Positions 24,395-32,920 of a stretch of DNA of 64,000 bases are shown piece by piece; within the stretch, counting starts at the first letter, position 1, and the number at the start of each line of letters is the position of its first letter. This DNA comes from Actinomadura sp. KC216. Its GTDB lineage: Bacteria; Actinomycetota; Actinomycetes; Streptosporangiales; Streptosporangiaceae. Below the pieces are notes generated by a model, which did no database searches, had not been told where the DNA came from, and saw only the letters and a program-made list of their open reading frames with translations. The position numbers and the translations under genes were made by a program. Location: NCBI RefSeq assembly GCF_004348535.1, contig NZ_SMJX01000001.1, positions 1-64,000 on the forward strand, given 5' to 3'.

Positions 24395-25354
24395 CTACCA
24401 CGGCCGGCCGGCCGGTTCGCGCCGGAGCAGGACGCGCGGATCGCCGTTGTCGTACATCCCGATGAGCCCGCCGCCCGTGGACGTGGTGTCGTGCGCGGCG
24501 TAGCCGAGCAGCTCCGCGATCTCGGCGGGCAGGTCCGCGGCCACGTCGGGCGGGGCGACCAGCGTGCCGTTCTCCCGCTGGCGCAGCCATCCGACGCAGT
24601 AGCTCACCGCGCACCCGCGCCGGTACCGGTCCCTGGTGCGGTTGCCCCCGCCGCAGTGGATGACGTCGTCGCGGAAGAGCAGCACGTCGCCCTCGTCCAT
24701 GATCGCCGGGCGGAGCATGGCCCTGGTGGCCCGGCGGCCGAGCGGCCAGCGATGGCTGCCCGGCACGACGCGCGTCGCCCCGTTCTCGGTGGTGAAGGGC
24801 GTGAGCGCCAGCATCGCGGTCACGCCCACCGGGTGCTCCTGGTGCAGCAGCTCGGGCCACCAGCCGTCGGTGTCGCGGTGCAGGACCTGCGGGGTCTCCC
24901 GCGGGCCGATCTGGATGATGTCGGCGCTGTTGAGCAGGATCCGCCGGCACAGCGGCGCGAGCATCCTGTTCCCCCAGGCGAGGATCTGCTCGTGGGCGAT
25001 CAGGTCGCGGGCGCTGGGGAACTTGGTGGCGAGCCCCAGCAGCCGCACCGTGCGGAACCCGAGGAAGGTGTCGTACGCCGGTGTCCCGCTGTGGGGGAGG
25101 CCGGAGTCCAGGTCCTGCGCCAGCCAGGCGTCCACCTCCTCGTTGAGGCGGTCGCGCAGGCCACGCTCGACCAGCCCGCCGACGACGGCCGCTCCCCACT
25201 CCAGCACCGCCGCGTCGATGGCCGCCCAGTCGTACGGCGGCCCGAAACGCGGCACCTCGTCAGGAACGAGCCGCTCGTCAGGAGCGAGCCGCCCGTCGAG
25301 AACGGGCGGTTCGCCGGGGGCGGGTGGCTCGTCGGGCGTGGAAGGGGAAGGCAT
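24395..25354 (-). CDS. PhyH-family Fe(II)/2-oxoglutarate-type dioxygenase
   Basis: A 319-residue phytanoyl-CoA dioxygenase-like protein. The iron triad is visible as HRD (His and Asp in VLHRDTDGWW) and the distal His in DVIHCGGGN, followed by an Arg-rich segment suited to 2-oxoglutarate binding. It should hydroxylate, desaturate or otherwise oxidise the polyketide or an acyl thioester. Residues 1-40 are a Pro/Asp/Glu-rich repeat (PDE-RL-x-P units), coded by short imperfect DNA repeats. The ATG at 25354 follows GAGAGGAG. It lies just downstream of fabG on the same strand, so it belongs to the FAAL-fabG-phyH unit. Confidence 0.82.
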   Translation of the reverse strand: MPSPSTPDEPPAPGEPPVLDGRLAPDERLVPDEVPRFGPPYDWAAIDAAVLEWGAAVVGGLVERGLRDRLNEEVDAWLAQDLDSGLPHSGTPAYDTFLGFRTVRLLGLATKFPSARDLIAHEQILAWGNRMLAPLCRRILLNSADIIQIGPRETPQVLHRDTDGWWPELLHQEHPVGVTAMLALTPFTTENGATRVVPGSHRWPLGRRATRAMLRPAIMDEGDVLLFRDDVIHCGGGNRTRDRYRRGCAVSYCVGWLRQRENGTLVAPPDVAADLPAEIAELLGYAAHDTTSTGGGLIGMYDNGDPRVLLRREPAGRPW

Positions 25355-25377
25355 CGGGTGCTCCTCTCGGGCGGCGG

Positions 25378-26103
25378 TCAATGGCCCATGGAGGCGCCGC
25401 CGTCCACCGGGATCACGGCTCCGGTGAGGAACGCCGCCTCATCGCCGGCCAGGAACCGCACCACGGAGGCGATCTCGGCGGGCGCCGCGGGCCGTCCGAG
25501 CGGTGTGTGCTCGATGAACTTGGCGAGCACGCTCTCCGGCAGGCCGGCCGTCATGTCCGTCTGGACGTAGCCGGGCGCGACGACGTTGACGGTGATGTCG
25601 CGCGCGCCGACCTCGCGGACCAGCGACCTCGCGAACCCGATCAGGCCCGCCTTGGCCGCCGCGTAGTTGGTCTGGCCCGCCTCGCCGAGCATGCCCACCG
25701 AGGAGGAGATCAGGATGATGCGCCCGCGCCGCGCGCGCAGGATCCCGCGCATCGCGCGGCGGACCACGCGGTAGACGCCGATCAGGTTGGTGTCGATGAC
25801 CGAGATGAACTCCTCGTCGGTCATCAGCGGGAGCAGGCTGTCGCGGGTGATGCCGGCGTTGGCGACGAGCACCTCCACGCGCCCCTGCCGCTCCTCGACG
25901 GTCTTGAAGGCCGCGTCGACCTGGGCCCCGTCGGTCACGTCGCACTGGACGCCCAGCAGGCCCGCCGGCGGTTCCCCGGTCCGGTAGGTGACGGCGACGG
26001 CGTCGCCGTGCCGGGCCAGGTCCTCCGCGATGGCCCTCCCGATGCCGCGGTTGCCGCCGGTGACCAGGCACGAGCGCGCCGCCGGGGCGGTGGACGCGCT
26101 CAT
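25378..26103 (-). CDS. 3-oxoacyl-ACP reductase (FabG-type SDR)
   Basis: A 241-residue SDR with TGGNRGIG (cofactor loop), NAGITRD, catalytic Ser in ISSSVG, and the Tyr-Lys pair in NYAAAKAG, all as in FabG. It reduces 3-ketoacyl thioesters. The start overlaps the FAAL stop by ATGA, so it is translationally coupled to the loading ligase, and it may help build or adjust the starter chain made with the free ACP and KS, since both PKS modules carry their own KR. Confidence 0.88.
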   Translation of the reverse strand: MSASTAPAARSCLVTGGNRGIGRAIAEDLARHGDAVAVTYRTGEPPAGLLGVQCDVTDGAQVDAAFKTVEERQGRVEVLVANAGITRDSLLPLMTDEEFISVIDTNLIGVYRVVRRAMRGILRARRGRIILISSSVGMLGEAGQTNYAAAKAGLIGFARSLVREVGARDITVNVVAPGYVQTDMTAGLPESVLAKFIEHTPLGRPAAPAEIASVVRFLAGDEAAFLTGAVIPVDGGASMGH

Positions 26104-27851
26104 GACCAGTCCAGGGCCGGCAGCCCGCCGGACAGGAACAGGTCCCGGCAGGAGCCGCGCCGCACCTTGCCGCTGCTGGTCCGCGGTATCGCCCCGGGCC
26201 GGGTGAGGACGACCGTGCCGGTCGCCAGGCCGTGGTGCGCGGCCACGCGCTCCCGGACGGCCCGCTCGATCGACTCGACGGTGAGGGCCCCGGCTCTCGC
26301 CTTGGCCGGATGCACCTCCGCGACGACCACCAGGGACTCGTCGTCGCCCGAGTCGACGGCGAAGGCCGCGGCCCGGCCGAGCGCGGTCGCGGCCGGCGAT
26401 TCCATGATCGTGGCCTCGATGTCGTCGGGGTAGTGGTTGCGGCCGTCCACGATGATCAGGTCCTTGCGGCGGCCGGTGATGAACAGCTCCCCGTCGCGCT
26501 GGAAACCGAGGTCTCCGGTGCGGAGCCAGGGGCCGGTCCCGTCGGCCAGGCGCGCGCCGAAGACCTCGGCGTCGCGGTCGGGCCGGGCCCAGTAGCCGTC
26601 GGCGACGTTGGGGCCCCGCACCCAGACCTCGCCGACCCGGCCGGGAGGCAGCGCCTGGTGGCCGTCCGGGTCGACGATCCGCAGCTCGACGTCCGGCAGC
26701 GGCGTCCCGCAGCTGGTCAGCGGCAGGCAGTCGGCGGCGGACGGGTCGGCGGTCAGCGCGTGCCCGCGGCCGAGCGCGGCCCGGTCGAAGTGGCCGATGA
26801 TCCTGCCCTTGACGGGCGTCGAGGACGTGACGCCCAGGGTGGCCTCGGCGAGGCCGTAGCCCGCGGCCTGGGTGTGCTCGGGGAGCCCGCACCCGGCGAA
26901 GGCCGCCTCGAACTCCGCCATGCTCGCGGGACGCACCTGCTCGCCGCCGCTGAGCAGGTCCTTGAGCGAGCTCAGGTCGAGCCCCTCCCTGCGGTCCCCG
27001 GTGACCCGGCGCACGCACAGGTCGAGGGCGAAGTTCGGCGCGGCCGTGTAGGTCCCCCGGTACCGGGTGATGACGTCGAGCCAGCGGCGCGGATCCTGGA
27101 CGAACGCCCAGGCGGTGAGGTGCACGGCGTGGGCGCCGACGCTGGCCGGCATCAGCAGCCCGACGACGAGGCCCAGGTCGTGGAAGAACGGCAGCCAGGA
27201 GACCACGACGCCGTGCCCGGAGAACTCGCCGCGGCTGCGGGTCTGCCAGCACGCCGTGACGATGTTCCGGTGCGTGACGCGCACACCGGCCGGGCGGCTG
27301 GTGGAGCCGGAGGTGTACTGCAGATAGGCGACCTGGTCGAGAGCGACCTCGGGCGCGCGCCACTGCTCGGCCACGCCCGCGGGGATCTCGTCGACGGGGA
27401 TCACCTGCTGCACGGTGTGGTCGGGGAACTCGTCCAGGAACGCGTCGACCGTCCCCCTGCCCGCGACCGTGCTGAGGACGTACCGCGGGCCGCAGTCGGC
27501 GAGCACGGAGCGGAGGCGGTCGCCCTGGCGCCCGTCCGGCGGGAACAGCGGCACGGCCAGGACACCGGCGTAGAGGCAACCGAAGAACGCGACGACGTAC
27601 GAGGCGTCCTGGGGAAGCAGGAGCGCGACCCGGTCACCGGGGACGGTCAGCGCCTGCAGCTCGGCGGCGACCGCCCGCGCCCGCAGGTCCAGCTCGCCGA
27701 AGGTCAGCGCGGCCGCCTCCGACCGGCGGCCGCCGGCGAACTCGACGAAGGTGAAGGCCGGCGCCGCCGGATCGTGCCGGGCGAGCCGGCGCAGCACGTC
27801 GACCATGGATTCGCTCAGGTCGACGTCGGACGCCTCCAGCGAAATCGTCAT
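26100..27851 (-). CDS. Fatty acyl-AMP ligase (FAAL, FadD32-like)
   Basis: A 583-residue ANL-superfamily enzyme with FAAL hallmarks: YTSGSTSRPAGV (PAG in place of PKG), the SWLPFFHDLGLV region, GYGLAEATLGV, WVRGPNVADGYW, RTGDLGF, and a C-terminal SSGKVRR with the catalytic lysine. FAALs make acyl-adenylates and pass them to a carrier protein, not CoA. The N-terminal ACP of PKS2 is the expected acceptor. The ATG at 27851 is used because AGGTGG lies at a good distance; a GTG at 27863 would overlap that site. It heads the FAAL-fabG-phyH operon and is divergent from the CCR gene. Confidence 0.92.
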   Translation of the reverse strand: MTISLEASDVDLSESMVDVLRRLARHDPAAPAFTFVEFAGGRRSEAAALTFGELDLRARAVAAELQALTVPGDRVALLLPQDASYVVAFFGCLYAGVLAVPLFPPDGRQGDRLRSVLADCGPRYVLSTVAGRGTVDAFLDEFPDHTVQQVIPVDEIPAGVAEQWRAPEVALDQVAYLQYTSGSTSRPAGVRVTHRNIVTACWQTRSRGEFSGHGVVVSWLPFFHDLGLVVGLLMPASVGAHAVHLTAWAFVQDPRRWLDVITRYRGTYTAAPNFALDLCVRRVTGDRREGLDLSSLKDLLSGGEQVRPASMAEFEAAFAGCGLPEHTQAAGYGLAEATLGVTSSTPVKGRIIGHFDRAALGRGHALTADPSAADCLPLTSCGTPLPDVELRIVDPDGHQALPPGRVGEVWVRGPNVADGYWARPDRDAEVFGARLADGTGPWLRTGDLGFQRDGELFITGRRKDLIIVDGRNHYPDDIEATIMESPAATALGRAAAFAVDSGDDESLVVVAEVHPAKARAGALTVESIERAVRERVAAHHGLATGTVVLTRPGAIPRTSSGKVRRGSCRDLFLSGGLPALDWS

Positions 27852-28188
27852 CGCCAATTCCACCTCGAATCCATAGCCAGGTCAGACATGCGCACGATCC
27901 TTCCAGTGCGATCACATATATGCCATCTATCCTTGTCTATACACCCATTGATATAGAGCCTTGGCGGCGGCCCTTCATTGGCTCGCAAGGGGTTGACACG
28001 ACGCCGTGAACCTGGCGAATCTTGCTACGTTCAGGACACTTCCAAATGCGGGATCGAATCGCCATCGCCGAGCCCCGGCATATTTGCAATGGACGGATAT
28101 CCAGGAAAGGCGGCTCCCGCCCGCGCGCCCGGCACAGGGGCCTGCGCGTCCGGCACAGGAGGACGACCACGATGCACAGGGGAACGAC
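27852..28188. promoter_or_regulatory. Divergent regulatory region between FAAL and CCR genes
   Basis: About 337 bases that hold both promoters. The left part is strikingly AT-rich for this DNA. It contains the perfect dyad TCTATA-N10-TATAGA at 27936-27957, with CCATTG in the spacer as in the related element at 6011-6030. A TTGACA lies near 27992 on the plus strand, but its -10 partner is weak. Confidence 0.45.
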
Positions 28189-29535
28189 ATGGACCCGATG
28201 ACCGAGGCCCTGCTGGGCGACGCCCCGGCGGAAGTGCTGGAACGGACTCCCGTGCCGGACGAGTACACCGCCCTGCACCTGCGCGCCGAGGACGTCGGCA
28301 TGTTCAGCGGCGTCACGGGCGACAAGGACGTGCGCGCGTCGCTGCGCGTCGGCCCGGTGCCCATGCCCGACCTCGCCCCGGACGAGGTGCTGGTCGCGGT
28401 GATGGCCAGCGCGGTCAACTACAACACCGTGTGGTCGGCGATGTTCGAGCCGGTGCCGACCTTCGAGTTCCTGAAGCGCCTCGGCCGCACCGGCGGCCAC
28501 GCGGCCCGCCACGACCGGCCCTACCAGGTGGTGGGCTCGGACGCCGCGGGCGTCATCGTCCGCGTCGGGGACGGGGTCAGGCGCTGGCGGGTCGGCGACC
28601 GGGTGGTGGTCAGCCCCGTCCACGTCGACGACCAGGAGTCCGGCACGCACGACGACGGGATGCTCGGCGCCGAGATGCGCGCCTGGGGCTTCGAGACGAA
28701 CTTCGGCGGCCTCGCGCGCTACGGCGTCGTGCGCGCGAGCCAGCTCATCCCCAAGCCCGCGCATCTGACGTGGGAGGAGGCCGCGTGCATCCCGCTGTGC
28801 GGGGGAACCGCCTACCGCATGCTGGTCAGCCAGAACGGCGCCCGCATGAAGCAGGGCGACACGGTGCTGATCTGGGGGGCCACCGGCGGGCTCGGCGCGT
28901 TCGCGGTCCAGATGGTGCGGAACGGGGGAGGGATCGCCGTCGGCGTGGTCGGCTCGTCCCGCAAGGCCGAGCGGCTGCGGGCGCTGGGCTGCGACGTGAT
29001 CCTCGACCGCAACGACTTCGGCATCGGCGGCGACGACCCGGGCCCGGAGGAGACCATCCGGCTCGGCAAGGGCCTCGGGAGGGCCATCCGGGCCGAGACC
29101 GGGGGAGATCCGGACATCGTCTTCGACTACGTCGGCCGGGCGACATTCGGCCTGTCGGTCTTCCTCGCCGCGCGCGGCGGCACCGTGGTCACCTGCGGTT
29201 CGAGCACGGGCTATCAGCACCGGTACGACAACCGCTACCTGTGGATGAACCTCAAGCGGGTCATCGGCAGCCACGGGGCGAACCTGCGCGAGCAGTGGGA
29301 GTGTATGCGGCTGTTCGAGCGCGGCCGGCTGATGCCGACGCTGTCGCGGATCTACCCGCTGGACGAGGCCGCCGAAGCCGTCCGGCTCGTCCAGCGGAAC
29401 GCCCATATCGGAAAGGTGGGCGTGCTGTGCATGGCCCCCGAATCCGGCCTGGGCGTCACCGACGAGCGGTTGCGCGACCGCATCGGCCCGGACCGGCTCA
29501 ACCCCCTTCTCGAAACGCCCGTGCCGGTCGGCTGA
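28189..29535 (+). CDS. ccr: Crotonyl-CoA carboxylase/reductase
   Basis: A 448-residue zinc-free MDR enzyme with the full CCR signature: a long N-terminal segment (YTALHLRAEDVGMF), NYNTVWSA, the cofactor loop WGATGGLGAF, and GSHGANLREQWE near the C-terminus. It reductively carboxylates an enoyl-CoA to an alkylmalonyl-CoA, classically ethylmalonyl-CoA. Its presence, together with the atypical VASH motif in the PKS1 AT, suggests that it supplies the special extender unit. It could instead be the ethylmalonyl-CoA pathway enzyme, but the location argues against that. The ATG at 28189 follows CAGGGGAACG. Confidence 0.92.
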   Translation: MDPMTEALLGDAPAEVLERTPVPDEYTALHLRAEDVGMFSGVTGDKDVRASLRVGPVPMPDLAPDEVLVAVMASAVNYNTVWSAMFEPVPTFEFLKRLGRTGGHAARHDRPYQVVGSDAAGVIVRVGDGVRRWRVGDRVVVSPVHVDDQESGTHDDGMLGAEMRAWGFETNFGGLARYGVVRASQLIPKPAHLTWEEAACIPLCGGTAYRMLVSQNGARMKQGDTVLIWGATGGLGAFAVQMVRNGGGIAVGVVGSSRKAERLRALGCDVILDRNDFGIGGDDPGPEETIRLGKGLGRAIRAETGGDPDIVFDYVGRATFGLSVFLAARGGTVVTCGSSTGYQHRYDNRYLWMNLKRVIGSHGANLREQWECMRLFERGRLMPTLSRIYPLDEAAEAVRLVQRNAHIGKVGVLCMAPESGLGVTDERLRDRIGPDRLNPLLETPVPVG

Positions 29536-29637
29536 CCGCGTTAGGCAAATGCATCAAGGCGCGCATATAGCGCGGATATAGGAGGGCCCCCAATAGTGAG
29601 CGTGGAACAGATCGGTATCCGTGGAAGGAGCCGGTGG

Positions 29638-30462
29638 ATGCATGCTCGCGACAGGAAACAACCGACCCGGTCACACGGTCGTCAGCTGATGGATGCGGGG
29701 AGGCCGGGACCGGGACCGGCCATCAGGGTCCTCATCGCCGATGGCGATCCGGCGGGCCGGCGGACGCTGCGGAGCCTCCTCGCGCCGGTGGCCGATGTCG
29801 AGGTCGTCGGCGAGGCGGCGGACGGCGTCGCGGCGGTCGACCTGGCGGGACGGACCGTGCCCGACGTCGTCCTCATGGACCTCGGCATGCCGCAGATGGG
29901 CGGGACGGCGGCCATCCGGCGGATCCTGACCGCCCCCACCATGCCGCAGGCGGTGATCGCGATGAGCGCGGACATCGATGACGACCAGCTCTTCGACGTG
30001 CTGCAGGCGGGCGTGTCCGGCTTCCTGCTGAAGGACGGCGATCCCGCGGTCCTGGCCGAGGCGATCAGGAGGACCCACCGCGGGCACGGCCTGCTGGACC
30101 CGCTGGTGACGCGGCGGGTCATCGAACGGCTCGCCGTGCTCTCGCCGCTGCCGCTGTCCCCCGAGCTCCGCAGCCTCACCGCTCGGGAGGACGACGTGCT
30201 GTCCCTCCTCGCGCAGGGGCACAGCAACCGCGCGATCGCGAGCATCCTGAAGATCGGCGAGGGGACCGTGAAGATCCACGTCAATCACGTGCTCGCCAAG
30301 CTGAACCTGCGCTCGCGGGTCCAGGCGGCCATCTACGCGATCGAGCACGGCGTCATCGTCCGGGGGCGGGGCATCGCGGCCGACCGCGGCGGTGACGGAC
30401 GTTCCGGCCGCGCCGTCGCCGTCCCTGAATCCGCGGGCCTTTCCCGCGCGGTCGCGTCGTGA
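29638..30462 (+). CDS. Orphan NarL/LuxR-family response regulator
   Basis: A 274-residue regulator: receiver domain with the phospho-acceptor Asp in VVLMDLGMP and the Lys in LLKDG, then a LuxR-type helix-turn-helix (LTAREDDVLSLLAQGHSN, then EGTVKIHVNHVLAKL). No kinase gene adjoins it, so it may be phosphorylated by a remote kinase or act without phosphorylation. The ATG at 29638 follows GGAAGGAG; GTG at 29596 (after GGAGG) is an alternative that adds 14 residues. Downstream of the CCR gene on the same strand, it is a candidate pathway regulator for the shared AT-rich dyads. Confidence 0.85.
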   Translation: MHARDRKQPTRSHGRQLMDAGRPGPGPAIRVLIADGDPAGRRTLRSLLAPVADVEVVGEAADGVAAVDLAGRTVPDVVLMDLGMPQMGGTAAIRRILTAPTMPQAVIAMSADIDDDQLFDVLQAGVSGFLLKDGDPAVLAEAIRRTHRGHGLLDPLVTRRVIERLAVLSPLPLSPELRSLTAREDDVLSLLAQGHSNRAIASILKIGEGTVKIHVNHVLAKLNLRSRVQAAIYAIEHGVIVRGRGIAADRGGDGRSGRAVAVPESAGLSRAVAS

Positions 30463-30937
30463 CCGTCGCACCTCCGATGGTTCTTGGAGCGCAGCTCCGA
30501 TAGAGCGTCGCCTCGCCGAGCAGTGCGGTCAGGTTCGTCCATGACCGCACTGCTTTCGCGTTCGCCCACCCCCTGCGGGGCCGGGCGCCCCTCCCGCGCG
30601 CCCCGGTGGCACGCGTCACGCATTTCTCTTTCCCGGATACGTTCCGTTATTCCGATCCGGATTCGGATCCGGCCGGTCCCGGCGTGTTTGGTTGATGGTT
30701 CACAGAACTGCTGAGAAGCGGTTAGCGAACGGTAAGCCAAGGTCGATGACAATGGATCCGGGCGGTCAAGGACGGGGCTATCGGGGCGGGGATGAAATCT
30801 GTGTTCGGTGCGCCACTCGGAGTGCGCGAAACGCTAATCATGAGTTTTTCTCGGGCTTTGGCCCGGTCGGCGTCATCGCCCGCTGGCAGTTGGAACGTTG
30901 CTGGTCAGCGCGTCGAAGTTCGGGGAGGACACGGCAA
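30463..30937. other. 475-base gap upstream of degenerate ligase gene
   Basis: No gene supported. A small hairpin (GGAGC-GCA-GCTCC) lies near 30487-30499, soon after the regulator stop. The rest is moderately AT-rich for this DNA and presumably holds the promoter of the next gene; I could not define it. Confidence 0.4.
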
Positions 30938-32920
30938 ATGACCTCGTTTGACGAAACGGTGATGGGTCGAGTCGTCGGCCATGCGCTCCGGAACCCCGAG
31001 AGCCTGGCGGTGGTGTTCGCCTCCGGCCCGGACGACCCGCTTTCGGCCGAAGCCCTCTCGTACGCGGAACTCGATCGCGGCGCCCGGGCGATGGCCGCAT
31101 ACCTGCAAAGGCAGGTCGAACCGGGTGACCGCGTCCTTGTGCTGCACCGGCCGGGGATCGAATTCGTGAAGAGCTTCGCCGGCTGCCTGTACGCGGGTGC
31201 CGTGCCGATCGCCTGCCCCGTGCCGGAAGAATCCGGGCACCACCTGGCGCGGGCGACCGGCATCGCCCTGGACGCCTCGCCCCGGGTGGCGCTCACCGAC
31301 CCGGCGCACTTGCCGATCGTCCACGCGTGGGCCGACCAGGACGGGCTCGGCCGGATCGGCTGCCTGTCGAGCGACGGGGCGGCGGACCTGGCGCCCGCCC
31401 AGTGGAAGCAGCCCCGGCTCGCGGCGGACGACACCGCGTTGCTGCAGTACACGTCCATGACGGGCGCCGATCACCGCGGTGTGGCGGTCTCGCACCGGAA
31501 CCTGACCGGCAACGCGGCGCGGGCGGCGCGCCTTCTGGGCTGGGGGTCGGGGATGCGGTTAAGCGCCTGGTTCCCCCTGCATCACGCCACGGGCCTGATC
31601 GCCTTCCTTGAGGCGCTCGTCCTCGGTGCCACCACCGTGCAGATGGCGTCCGCCGACCCGGCCCGGCATCCGTCAGGCTGGCTGGACATCATCGACCGCT
31701 ACGGCGTCGACGTCGCCATCGCGCCCGACACCGGCTACGAGCGGTGCGCCGGTCAGGTGAGCGACGACGAGCTGGCCCGGCTCGACCTGTCCCGGTGGCG
31801 GCAGGCGGTCGCCATCGGGCGGCCGGTGCGGGCGAAGACCATCGCCGACTTCGCCGAGCGCTTCACGAAGGCCGGGTTCCGCCCGGAGGCGTTCGCGGCC
31901 GCGTACAGCCGGGCCGAGGCCACCATGATCGTCACGGGTGGTCGCGCTGGCGGGGCGCCGCGCGTGCTGCCCGTCTGCGTGGAGAGCCTGCAGCGGGGAC
32001 GTCTCGTCGAGGTGGACGAGGAGGCGGGCGGCCTGGAGCTGGTCGCCCACGGGCCGGCGGACGGGGACGACATCCGGATCGTCGACCCCGCCTCCGGAAG
32101 GGCGCAACCGGCGGGGGCCATCGGAGAGGTCTGGACGCGCGTCCCAGGAGTGACCAGGGGCCACTGGCGCTCGGACCCGGTGGAACGACCGCCCTTCCCG
32201 GCGACCGCACCCCAGGACGAGGGCGAGGCCGCGGCGCAGGGTGAGGGTCCGGTTCATGACGGCTTCCTGCGGACCGGGGATCTCGGCGCCGTCCACGCCG
32301 GTGAGCTCTACCTCGTCGGGAAGCGGGACGAGCGCCTGGTCATCGGCGGCCGCACGATCCATCCCGAGGCGATCGAGCAGCAGGTCCGGCGGCTGGGCGG
32401 CCTGCTCGCCCAGGAGGTCCACCGGGTGTTCACGATCCCCCTGGGCAAGGAGATCGCGGTGGTCCTGGAGCTGGACGGCGACACGACCGGCCAGGACGTC
32501 GTGCCCCGGTTGACGAGCGTCGTGCGGACGCGGCTCGGGGGATACTCCCGGTTGCCGGTCGCCGACGTGGTCATCGTGCCGTGCGGCACGCTCTGCGGCC
32601 GCACGGGATCGGGGCTGAGCCATGACCTGATCAGCCACCTGTTCGCGGCCGACGCGCTGGTGCCGCTGCTCGACGAGCTCGGCCGCAGGTCACGCGTCCG
32701 GCCGGTCCCGGGACTCCACCGGGTCGCCGCCGGACCCGTACCCGCGCCGGCGGCGCGGGTAGGGGGCCTGTGCTCAGCCGGTCTCCAGCGTCCGGTCGGC
32801 GGGCTGGAAGAGTCGGTTCAGCGACGCCCAGCGCTCCTCCGAGCTCTCGTCGCGAACCGCGAGGTCGAAGCCCACGGCGCGGATCAGATCGTGGAAGGCG
32901 TACCAGGCGTGGTTCGGTGA
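30938..32920 (+). CDS. Degenerate FAAL-like protein, probably not an active ligase
   Basis: A 660-residue protein that follows the FAAL fold throughout (LSYAELDRGARAMA, WFPLHHATGLI, YSRAEATM, IGEVWTRVPG, LRTGDLG) but has lost key residues. The ATP P-loop at 171-182 reads YTSMTGADHRGV instead of YTSGSTxxPxGV, and the C-terminal stretch reads TGSGLSHD where active enzymes have a catalytic lysine (SSGKVRR). It may be a non-catalytic partner, a changed-function enzyme or a decaying duplicate of the FAAL at 26100. The ATG at 30938 follows CGGGGAGGA. The last 147 bases run antisense into the end of the SARP gene, and the corresponding C-terminal 49 residues do not look conserved. Confidence 0.7.
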   Translation: MTSFDETVMGRVVGHALRNPESLAVVFASGPDDPLSAEALSYAELDRGARAMAAYLQRQVEPGDRVLVLHRPGIEFVKSFAGCLYAGAVPIACPVPEESGHHLARATGIALDASPRVALTDPAHLPIVHAWADQDGLGRIGCLSSDGAADLAPAQWKQPRLAADDTALLQYTSMTGADHRGVAVSHRNLTGNAARAARLLGWGSGMRLSAWFPLHHATGLIAFLEALVLGATTVQMASADPARHPSGWLDIIDRYGVDVAIAPDTGYERCAGQVSDDELARLDLSRWRQAVAIGRPVRAKTIADFAERFTKAGFRPEAFAAAYSRAEATMIVTGGRAGGAPRVLPVCVESLQRGRLVEVDEEAGGLELVAHGPADGDDIRIVDPASGRAQPAGAIGEVWTRVPGVTRGHWRSDPVERPPFPATAPQDEGEAAAQGEGPVHDGFLRTGDLGAVHAGELYLVGKRDERLVIGGRTIHPEAIEQQVRRLGGLLAQEVHRVFTIPLGKEIAVVLELDGDTTGQDVVPRLTSVVRTRLGGYSRLPVADVVIVPCGTLCGRTGSGLSHDLISHLFAADALVPLLDELGRRSRVRPVPGLHRVAAGPVPAPAARVGGLCSAGLQRPVGGLEESVQRRPALLRALVANREVEAHGADQIVEGVPGVVR

